The notes under the pieces are model-generated. The model saw only the letters and a program-made list of their open reading frames with translations. It did not search any database and was not told the DNA's origin. From positions 1 to 10,276 of the forward strand of contig CAMYFZ010000064.1 of the NCBI GenBank assembly GCA_947255165.1: 10,276 bases of DNA, written 5' to 3'. A program made the translations under genes and the position numbers. This DNA comes from an uncultured Varibaculum sp. (lineage in GTDB: Bacteria; Actinomycetota; Actinomycetes; Actinomycetales; Actinomycetaceae). Shown piece by piece: positions 1 through 5,444 of the stretch; position 1 is the stretch's first letter; each line of letters begins with the position of its first letter.

Positions 1-53
1 CGCTGATGGTACTACGCCCCAACGAGCGCGGGAGAGTAAGACACCACCACAAC
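1..53 (+). rRNA. rrf: 5S ribosomal RNA, 3' end only (cut by the window edge)
   Basis: The first bases read CGCTGATGGTACTACGCC and, after a short variable hairpin, GGGAGAGTAAGACACC. These are the conserved helix IV/V and 3'-terminal blocks of actinobacterial 5S rRNA (typical form GCCGATGGTACT...GGGAGAGTAGGACACC). A CGC...GCG pair closes the variable hairpin. The 5' half lies outside the window, so the closing helix I cannot be checked and the 3' end (about 51-54) is approximate. The strong terminator ten bases later fits the end of a 16S-23S-5S operon arriving from the left. Confidence 0.88.
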
Positions 54-62
54 CACATTACA

Positions 63-106
63 CAGGAGGCCAAACCCAAAAAAGAGGGTTTGGCCTCCTG
101 CCTTTT
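63..106 (+). terminator. Intrinsic terminator of the rRNA operon
   Basis: A perfect 15-bp stem, CAGGAGGCCAAACCC (63-77) with GGGTTTGGCCTCCTG (86-100), closes an 8-base A-rich loop and is followed by CCTTTT (101-106). It starts about ten bases after the 5S end, so it most likely ends the rRNA transcript. The U-tract is short (four T) and sits inside the 18-base palindrome CTGCCTTTTAAAAGGCAG (98-115), which could compete with the main stem. Because the stem is symmetrical, it may also block transcription arriving from rnd on the other strand. Confidence 0.88.
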
Positions 107-147
107 AAAAGGCAGGGCGAGAGCATCAAGACGGTCTTTCTGCCCTG
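107..147 (-). terminator. Candidate terminator of the DUF3000-rnd operon, converging on the rRNA terminator
   Basis: On the minus strand CAGGGC (complement of 142-147) can pair with GCCCTG (complement of 113-118) around a 23-base loop. The loop itself holds the odd palindrome AAGACGGTCTT (128-138). CC and then TTTT (complement of 107-110) follow directly. The stem is only 6 bp and the loop is long, so this is weaker than the rRNA terminator. The U-tract is the other half of the TTTTAAAA used by the plus-strand terminator. Position after the rnd stop supports the role. Confidence 0.45.
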
Positions 148-166
148 TCTTTGTATAATTTTAGTC

Positions 167-187
167 GGCCGCTTCAACGGAGCGACC
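167..187 (-). other. Small hairpin in the 3' untranslated region of rnd
   Basis: In the minus-strand RNA, GGTCGCT (complement of 181-187) can pair with AGCGGCC (complement of 167-173), giving 7 bp with one G-U pair around a 7-base loop. No U-tract follows (the next bases are GACTAAAA), so it is not a complete intrinsic terminator by itself. It may protect the 3' end of the mRNA from exonucleases. This is visible pairing only; the function is inference. Confidence 0.3.
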
Positions 188-227
188 CCGAAAATAGACA
201 TTAGACAGGATATTTACCTGTAAAAGG

Positions 228-1427
228 CTATTTCTTAGCCCAGAGAGTACAGAGGTCCTCAAAACGAGGCAGGAAATGTTCTATCTGCCAGTCCCTTGCC
301 TCCGCAGTTTGCAGTAGATTTTGCAGATCTTTACCGGGTTCCCAATAGGCAGCTACCTGCCGGGTAGCGCTAGGCGAGAGTGCCAGTTCTGTCCATATCT
401 GATTTTCTTGCGCCCAGGCAGATACGTCCGCTTTAAGCGTTCGGTAAAGCGCTGCGCGACCGGGATCAATTTTTTCCCAGGTAGCGATGGAAGTTATTTC
501 ATGCAACCCTCGCAGCGGCGCTTTCGGCGGCAATTCTTCACTGGGCAAGGCCTGAACTTTCTTTATTGCCTGCCACCAGCGCCTGCTGTGGCGGCGCAGC
601 TGTCGGCGCTTCATAAAGGGACGCTGCGTGAGCTCCTGGTAGGAGCGGGGAGTTTTTAAAACCAAGTCCACCAGGTCGCGGTTAGGCAGCACTCGATGGG
701 GCGCGATATCGGCTGCTTGTGCTATCTCGTCTCGCCGACTGTAGAGTTCTCTAAGTAAACCCAACTGGCGGGGAGAGCGCGCCTTACCGGCACCTTTCAA
801 ATGTCGCCAAGGTTCGGGGTCACTTTGACGACGATAGTGAGTCAAAGTATAGGCAAACTCTTGCTCGGCCCAAGGCAAACGTCCCGCCGCCGCTAACCGC
901 TCTTTTAGCGCTAATGCTAACTGCACCAGATATTCCACATCGAGGGCCGCGTAGTCGAGCCAAGATTGTTTGAGGGGACGCAATGACCAGTTCTCCCGCG
1001 TATGGTTCTTGGCCAGTTTTATTCCCAGCACTTCCTCAGTAACAGCGCCCAGACCAACTTGTTCGAAACCGAGTATTTTGGCAGCAATTTGAGTATCGAA
1101 TAGGCGGGGTGCCTGCAAGTCTGCCCATTCCAGGCACTCTAAATCTTCTTTCGCTGCGTGCAGTACCCAGGTGCTATTTTGGCAGGCGGCACCAAAAGCA
1201 GACAGATCGCCCAGGGTAATAGGATCGAGTAAAACCAGGGGAGCGCTCTGCCCTTTGGCCTGAATCAAATAGGCCTTATCTAGGTAGCGAATACCGCTAG
1301 CGCGTTCAGTATCAAAAGCTATATATTCTCCGGGACTTTGATACTCCCGCAGACACTCCTGATATTGCTGCTGGTTATCAGTGAGGGGAACAGATCCAAG
1401 GCGGGGACGGTAAAGGGTTTCGCTCAT
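228..1427 (-). CDS. rnd: Ribonuclease D (3'-5' exoribonuclease, DEDDy type, with HRDC domain)
   Basis: A 399-residue cytoplasmic exoribonuclease that trims 3' ends of structured RNAs such as tRNA precursors, using two metal ions. The DEDDy exonuclease domain spans about residues 10-190. Exo I is FDTE (Asp39, Glu41), Exo II is HAAKEDL (Asp95), and Exo III is YAALD with Tyr159 and Asp163, so all catalytic residues are present. A linker ending in DPEPWRHLKG leads to an HRDC domain (about 212-292, with RVLPNRDLVDL). The rest, about 305-395, looks like the second HRDC-like C-terminal domain of bacterial RNase D. Length is normal for actinobacterial homologues. The ATG lies inside the end of the DUF3000 gene (ATGA overlap), pointing to translational coupling. 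The stop is TAG at 228-230. Confidence 0.93.
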   Translation of the reverse strand: MSETLYRPRLGSVPLTDNQQQYQECLREYQSPGEYIAFDTERASGIRYLDKAYLIQAKGQSAPLVLLDPITLGDLSAFGAACQNSTWVLHAAKEDLECLEWADLQAPRLFDTQIAAKILGFEQVGLGAVTEEVLGIKLAKNHTRENWSLRPLKQSWLDYAALDVEYLVQLALALKERLAAAGRLPWAEQEFAYTLTHYRRQSDPEPWRHLKGAGKARSPRQLGLLRELYSRRDEIAQAADIAPHRVLPNRDLVDLVLKTPRSYQELTQRPFMKRRQLRRHSRRWWQAIKKVQALPSEELPPKAPLRGLHEITSIATWEKIDPGRAALYRTLKADVSAWAQENQIWTELALSPSATRQVAAYWEPGKDLQNLLQTAEARDWQIEHFLPRFEDLCTLWAKK

Positions 1428-1999
1428 ACCAGTTTTACCTGTCCCAGGCGGGATATTCCGGCGCTAACTTCCACCGAATATCCCGACATCATCGCTAGGA
1501 GGTGCGATATAGCCCCCGCGTGGGGTGCCAGGTTATTTTCTAGCGGCGTCCAAGATGCGCGTAGCTCCATTTCTGCTGATTCAGAGCGTTTTTCTAACTC
1601 GCCAAAACTGGCCGAATGGGAGCGAGTAACTGATCCGGCAGCCTGAAAAAAACTAGCATCTGATTGGGCTAAGAAATCGGTGAGCCAGGACCAGCAGACC
1701 TGGTCGGCTAGCGGCTCGGTAACTAAATCTACATCTACATGCGCGCCTAGCATCGTCACTAAGCGAAAACGGCCCTGCCAGCCGGGCTGCTCCTGGGGAT
1801 CATAGAGAATTACGAGCCGTCCTGATCCACCACTGTCGGGGTTATCCTCCAAGGCGCCGCAGTCCAAGCGGATTGCCGCAGCAAAAGGAGCGATACCCTG
1901 GGGCGCCGGAATCTCACTCACTTCCACATGAGAATCGTAGGCAGCATCACGCAAGGTGAGCAGGGCATCGGTAAACTCTGCAGGCGGCTTTGAATTCAC
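1424..1999 (-). CDS. DUF3000 family protein, function unknown
   Basis: A 191-residue soluble protein with no signal peptide or membrane segment. I recognise it as DUF3000 from the RLVILYDP block (61-68), the GRFRLVTMLGAHVDVDLVTEPL stretch (76-97), WSWLTDFL (103-110), GSVTR (122-126) and ELRASWTPL (145-153), in the family's usual order. DUF3000 is found in actinobacteria and is commonly encoded next to ribonuclease D, as here. No catalytic motif is apparent and no biochemical role is known to me. The GTG start at 1997-1999 is the most upstream possible start before an in-frame TAG, and no clear Shine-Dalgarno site precedes it. Its stop overlaps the rnd start (ATGA), so the two genes form an operon. 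Confidence 0.88.
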   Translation of the reverse strand: MNSKPPAEFTDALLTLRDAAYDSHVEVSEIPAPQGIAPFAAAIRLDCGALEDNPDSGGSGRLVILYDPQEQPGWQGRFRLVTMLGAHVDVDLVTEPLADQVCWSWLTDFLAQSDASFFQAAGSVTRSHSASFGELEKRSESAEMELRASWTPLENNLAPHAGAISHLLAMMSGYSVEVSAGISRLGQVKLV

Positions 2000-2023
2000 T
2001 ATTTCAGCGTAGGCAGGAAAACT

Positions 2024-2050
2024 ATCCTAAAGTCGCAGCCACGCCGACAA
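2024..2050 (-). promoter_or_regulatory. Candidate promoter of the DUF3000-rnd operon
   Basis: On the minus strand TTGTCG (complement of 2045-2050) and TAGGAT (complement of 2024-2029) resemble -35 and -10 boxes. The spacer is 15 bases, which is short. The -10-like box fits the loose TAnnnT pattern and would place transcription start about 20 bases before the GTG. This is a weak match and a guess from position. Confidence 0.25.
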
Positions 2051-2072
2051 TCTGCCGACCAAGCAGCAAACG

Positions 2073-2089
2073 TACCCCCGATTGGGGTA
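2073..2089. repeat. Inverted repeat TACCCC-N5-GGGGTA in the divergent intergenic region
   Basis: TACCCC (2073-2078) and GGGGTA (2084-2089) form a perfect 6-bp inverted repeat around CGATT, midway between the divergent DUF3000 and ATP-grasp genes. It could be a protein-binding site or a small hairpin, but no U-tract follows. Just left of it, GCCGAC occurs twice in direct orientation (2043-2048 and 2054-2059), 11 bases apart, or about one helical turn. Nothing identifies a regulator. Confidence 0.3.
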
Positions 2090-2126
2090 GCAGCTGGCTA
2101 GGCAAAGGGTATCTTTAAAAAGCGAT

Positions 2127-2140
2127 GCCAAGAACTTGGC
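2127..2140. promoter_or_regulatory. Operator-like palindrome GCCAAGAACTTGGC
   Basis: GCCAAG (2127-2132) and CTTGGC (2135-2140) form a perfect inverted repeat with a 2-base AA centre, too tight for an RNA hairpin loop but typical of a dimeric repressor or activator site. It lies roughly 40 bases upstream of the extended -10 box before the ATP-grasp gene, so it could control that gene, the divergent DUF3000-rnd operon, or both. The regulator is unknown. A separate palindrome, CTCCCGGGAG (2153-2162), lies just downstream. Confidence 0.35.
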
Positions 2141-2176
2141 TCTACTTAGCGGCCTCCCGGGAGAACGGGCAAGATT

Positions 2177-2185
2177 TGATAGCAT
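2177..2185 (+). promoter_or_regulatory. Candidate extended -10 promoter of the ATP-grasp gene
   Basis: TGATAGCAT fits the extended -10 pattern TGnTAnnnT, with four of six bases matching TATAAT. No good -35 box is seen at the expected distance, which extended -10 promoters often lack. Transcription would start near 2192, leaving a leader of about 22 bases that carries the ribosome binding site at 2203-2209. Confidence 0.4.
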
Positions 2186-2202
2186 TGAGTGGCTCAAATT
2201 TT

Positions 2203-2209
2203 AGGGAGG
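2203..2209 (+). promoter_or_regulatory. Ribosome binding site deciding the GTG start of the ATP-grasp gene
   Basis: AGGGAGG lies four bases before the GTG at 2214. It is a strong Shine-Dalgarno match and supports this GTG over later starts. The resulting N-terminus runs straight into the family's opening strand (FQPVILGTDIGTYALA). Confidence 0.7.
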
Positions 2210-2213
2210 CACT

Positions 2214-3557
2214 GTGCAGGACCATCAGGATATAGCGTTTCAACCGGTTATTTTAGGTACCGATATTGGCACCTATGCACTGGCGGTATCCTTCCACGCA
2301 GGATGGAAAGTAAAACCTACAGTCGTTACCACCCAGATCCTGGGGCCAATAATGTCTTCGGGCATTATTGATACTCGGGTGGTTAATCCGCAAGCGTTAC
2401 CTGATCCAGACTCGGAAATGCCTCTAATTGACGGCTTGCTGGCACTAGCTCCGCAGCTGCAAAAAGACTATCCGGAAAAAAAGCTGCTGCTAATTGCGAA
2501 TATTGACTCTAATGTACGCGATATAGTACGCCGCGAGGAAGAACTGCGAAAATACTATGCGTTCGCCTTCCCCTCCCTAAAGGTTATTGAGGATACTTCC
2601 GACAAGGTTAAGTTTCCGCTGCTTGCCAAAGAACATGGCTTAACTGTTCCGCAAACTCTGGAAATTGATTTTTCTGGTTCTTTAGAGGCTGAACTGACCA
2701 AGCTTGAGGGGGTAAAGGAACCGTTCCCTTGGATTATTAAACCAGCTACCAGTGCCGGATATGAACGCCTGAAATGGCCGGGCAAAGCGAAGGTTTACAC
2801 GGTTTCCAATAAACAGGAAGCAGAAAATCTGCTTGCCGACCTGTATCAGCACACTCATGAAAATCCCCATGCCCGCCGTTTTGTGCTCCAACCCCGGGTA
2901 GAAGGAAACGATAGTTTCAATCTCTCGGTGACTGCCTACGTAGATCAAAACTCCCGGGTAACTATGCTGGGGTCCGCCCAGGTGCTACTGGAAGATCATT
3001 CTCCCACCGCCCTCGGGAACCCGGTGGCGATGATTACCGAGCCCTACCCGCGTCTATATGAGCAAGTCAGTAGCTTCTTGCAGGGAATAGGCTGGCACGG
3101 TTTTGCTAACTTCGACTTTAAAGTCGATTCCCGTACCGGGGTCGCCTACTGTTTCGAGGTAAACCCTCGCATCGGGCGGAACTCTTACTACAACACCTCT
3201 GCCGGGATGAATCCGATGAAGTTCTTCATCGAGGATGTGGTGTTTAATAAACAGGTTCCCCCGCAACGTTTAGGAAAGCGAGTCTACTATTCGATTTTGC
3301 CGAAACGTCTAGTGCTGCGGTATGTAGATAAACAGATGGGAAAGAAGATTAAGGACCTTTACCGCCAAAAGAAAAACCATGATCCCCTGTTCTACCCGGC
3401 GGATTTTGGGTTCAGTCTGCGGGGCCTGAAGCGCTTTGCCTATGTAATGATTGCCCGGGAAAATCACTGGCGCAAGTACCATCGCAACTATCCGGTTTCT
3501 AAATTCCGTGAGGGCGAAACTCACTCCCTGGATACTACCGAGCTAACTCACCCTTAG
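2214..3557 (+). CDS. ATP-grasp carboxylate-amine ligase, similar to peptidoglycan D-aspartate ligase (Asl)
   Basis: A 447-residue cytoplasmic ATP-grasp enzyme that would activate a carboxylate as acyl phosphate and join it to an amine. The N-terminal half opens with QPVILGTDIGTYALA (10-24), resembling the start of Enterococcus faecium D-aspartate ligase, which adds D-Asp to the lysine side chain of peptidoglycan precursors. ATP-grasp landmarks are DTSDKVKF (Lys131), WIIKPATSAGYE (Lys176, then a flexible loop), LQPRVEG (225-231), FANFDFKVD (Asp301) and FEVNPRIGR (Glu315, Asn317, Arg319), the Mg-ATP ligands. There is no signal peptide. A basic tail (about 375-430, rich in Lys/Arg) follows the core. 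It stands alone, divergent from DUF3000-rnd and convergent with treZ, so neighbours do not name the substrate. D-Asp or D-Glu cross-bridge addition is plausible; another amino-acid ligation is not excluded. Confidence 0.8.
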   Translation: MQDHQDIAFQPVILGTDIGTYALAVSFHAGWKVKPTVVTTQILGPIMSSGIIDTRVVNPQALPDPDSEMPLIDGLLALAPQLQKDYPEKKLLLIANIDSNVRDIVRREEELRKYYAFAFPSLKVIEDTSDKVKFPLLAKEHGLTVPQTLEIDFSGSLEAELTKLEGVKEPFPWIIKPATSAGYERLKWPGKAKVYTVSNKQEAENLLADLYQHTHENPHARRFVLQPRVEGNDSFNLSVTAYVDQNSRVTMLGSAQVLLEDHSPTALGNPVAMITEPYPRLYEQVSSFLQGIGWHGFANFDFKVDSRTGVAYCFEVNPRIGRNSYYNTSAGMNPMKFFIEDVVFNKQVPPQRLGKRVYYSILPKRLVLRYVDKQMGKKIKDLYRQKKNHDPLFYPADFGFSLRGLKRFAYVMIARENHWRKYHRNYPVSKFREGETHSLDTTELTHP

Positions 3558-3588
3558 GTCGGCCCTGGTTCCTTGCTTTAAGTTAGGA

Positions 3589-3647
3589 TAGGGCAAGCCG
3601 GGGAGAGGAACTGCATTTAGCAGGGGACAACCAATACCCCCGCCCTA
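3589..3647. other. Weak hairpin between convergent ATP-grasp and treZ genes
   Basis: TAGGGC (3589-3594), a short bulge and GGGG (3600-3603) can pair with CCCC and GCCCTA ending at 3647, around a loop of about 33 bases. It overlaps the treZ stop codon. Neither strand shows a U-tract after it, so it is not a canonical intrinsic terminator. The rest of the 87-base gap (3558-3644) holds nothing else I can support. Confidence 0.25.
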
Positions 3648-5444
3648 GGCGATGATCAGCAGGGTATCTTCGCCCGAGATTTTCGAGGGCACACTTTCCA
3701 GTTTTCCGTTGCTGAAGGAAAAATAACTGCCCTGTGGCGCGTCCTTGATAAGATCGCCAATGCTAGTGGGTTTGTGCTGCAAGTTCACTATTACCCGTGC
3801 GCGTTCCGTTTTTAAGATCAGTAGCTTTCGCTGACGCTGAAGAGCAATAAAATCAGCAAAGACGCCCTCGTGACGCAGAGCGATTAGATGCCGATACCAG
3901 GCGAGCATCTTTTTATGTTCGGCCTGCGAGAGTTCCTGCCATAGCAACTTAGAGTTTAAGAAAGTGGAAAGAGCTTGGGGAGAGGGAACTTCCACTTCGC
4001 CGCCGTAAATTTTCTCCCAATCATGAGAGGCGAACTCTCGTTTGCGTCCCTCGTCCACCGCTTTGCCAATTCCTTCATCCGCATAGTCGGTAAAGAACTG
4101 GAAGCGTGAACGGGTGCCCCATTCTTCGCCTTGGAACAGCATCGGTGTAAAGGGCGAAGCTAGAACTAAAGCGGCTTGACCAGCCAGGAGTCCCGGCGCG
4201 AGTTTCTCACTAGGGCGATCACCTAAAGCCCGATTTCCTACTTGGTCATGGTTCGAGGCGAAGCCAAAGAAGCGGTTTCGCTCCATAGCGGCAGGAACCG
4301 GAGCCCCCCAATTTTTTCCACGGAAACTAGAGAAGGTGCCGTTATGGTAAAACACCTGCGAATATATCTTGGTTAGGGCCTCCGGGTCTGCGAAATCTTC
4401 GTAGTACCCTTGGGTTTCTCCGGTAAAAGCCACGTGAATACCGTGGTGAATATCGTCATCCCATTGCCCATCCATCCCGTAGCCGCCATCAGCAACCGGC
4501 GTAACCATCCGGGCATCGTTAAGGTCAGATTCGGCCACCAGAGTAAGTGGTCTGCCCAACTCTTCCGAAAGATTATCGACTTCTTGGGAAAGTTCGGATA
4601 AAAGATGCAGCTCAGAATCATCTTGGATTTCATGGACTGCATCTAGACGCAGACCATCGAATCCGTAGTCAGCCAGTAAAGCCACAGCTGCACCAATTAA
4701 GAAATCCCGTACCGGGGCGCTGTCGGGGCCATCAAGGTTGTAGCCATCGCCCCAGGGAGTTATATGACGACCAGAAAAATAGGGGCCGAACTGACTCAAA
4801 TAGTTTCCAGAAGAGCCCAGATGATTCAAGACCAGATCTTGAGCTACCGCAATCCCTAGGTTGTGCGCCTCGTCAATAAACGCCACTAAATCTTCCGGGG
4901 TACCGTAAGGATTGAAAAGAGCATAGAGACCGACCCCGTCATAGCCCCAGCCGCGTTCCCCCGGGAACACCGCGGTGGGCATTAGTTCGATGACTTCCAC
5001 TCCTAAATCAGCGAGATAGGGGAGTTTTTCTATCGCTGCCCGCAGGGTTCCTTGGGCAGTAAAAGTCCCGATATGCAGTTCGTACCAGACCTTACCCAAT
5101 AGTTTTTCACTGGGTTGCCAGCTAGAACTGCGTTTAAGGGCGGCAATATCGGCAGTCTTTACCCAGAGCTCACTTCCGGGAACATACGCGCGCGCTCTGG
5201 GGTCAGGGAAGGGACCGTTTCCCTCTACCTCAAATGCATAGACGGTACCATTGGGCAATGGCCGCGGAGCTAGCCACCACTGTCCGTACTGAACCATCGG
5301 AGTTTTCCGCGGCTTATCAGGCGAGCCGACCAGCAGATTTATCTGCTTTTTATTCGGCGCCCATAGCGGTACCCGCTCACATCCCGCAATGAGCTCCCAG
5401 GGAGGCAAGCCCTCAAAATCCAAATCAGAAAGGTCAAAGTCCAT
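3645..5444 (-). CDS. treZ: Malto-oligosyltrehalose trehalohydrolase (TreZ, GH13)
   Basis: A 599-residue cytoplasmic glycoside hydrolase that cleaves the alpha-1,4 bond next to the trehalosyl end of maltooligosyl-trehalose, releasing trehalose: the last step of the TreY-TreZ pathway. An N-terminal CBM48-like beta domain (about 15-95, with FEVEGNGPFPDPRARA) is followed by KVWYELHIGTFT (118-129), the TreZ signature GERGWGYDGVGLYA (162-175) and the TIM barrel. Catalytic residues are Asp268 in GLRLDAVH (nucleophile), Glu305 in VAESDL (acid/base) and Asp400 in SNHDQVGNR (stabiliser). A C-terminal beta domain ends at ISGEDTLLIIA. Length is normal. The start ATG directly follows the treY stop (TAAATG), with a GGTGGA ribosome site inside the treY end, so translation is probably coupled. 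It is the last gene of the operon. Confidence 0.95.
   Translation of the reverse strand: MDFDLSDLDFEGLPPWELIAGCERVPLWAPNKKQINLLVGSPDKPRKTPMVQYGQWWLAPRPLPNGTVYAFEVEGNGPFPDPRARAYVPGSELWVKTADIAALKRSSSWQPSEKLLGKVWYELHIGTFTAQGTLRAAIEKLPYLADLGVEVIELMPTAVFPGERGWGYDGVGLYALFNPYGTPEDLVAFIDEAHNLGIAVAQDLVLNHLGSSGNYLSQFGPYFSGRHITPWGDGYNLDGPDSAPVRDFLIGAAVALLADYGFDGLRLDAVHEIQDDSELHLLSELSQEVDNLSEELGRPLTLVAESDLNDARMVTPVADGGYGMDGQWDDDIHHGIHVAFTGETQGYYEDFADPEALTKIYSQVFYHNGTFSSFRGKNWGAPVPAAMERNRFFGFASNHDQVGNRALGDRPSEKLAPGLLAGQAALVLASPFTPMLFQGEEWGTRSRFQFFTDYADEGIGKAVDEGRKREFASHDWEKIYGGEVEVPSPQALSTFLNSKLLWQELSQAEHKKMLAWYRHLIALRHEGVFADFIALQRQRKLLILKTERARVIVNLQHKPTSIGDLIKDAPQGSYFSFSNGKLESVPSKISGEDTLLIIA

Noticed and set aside
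154..159. Perfect TATAAT on the plus strand after the rRNA terminator, suggesting a promoter
   Set aside because: No -35 box lies at a suitable distance, and no plus-strand gene or RNA gene follows before 2214; it is probably part of the AT-rich spacer.
186..206. Short tandem repeat TAGACAT-TAGACA downstream of rnd
   Set aside because: Two imperfect copies of seven bases in a spacer are within chance expectation and link to no known function.
321..659. Open frame of 112 codons on the plus strand
   Set aside because: It is antisense to the well-supported rnd gene, has no recognisable domain and a composition expected of a shadow frame.
2189..2371. Small open frame just before and inside the ATP-grasp gene on the plus strand
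   Set aside because: It overlaps the ATP-grasp start in another frame, while the GTG at 2214 has the ribosome site and the conserved N-terminus.
3558..3644. Possible bidirectional terminator between the convergent ATP-grasp and treZ genes
   Set aside because: Only short stems with long loops and no U-tract are visible, so I list a weak hairpin and do not call a terminator.
4373..4642. 89-codon frame inside treZ on the same strand
   Set aside because: It is an out-of-frame shadow of the conserved TreZ catalytic barrel; treZ has no frameshift here.
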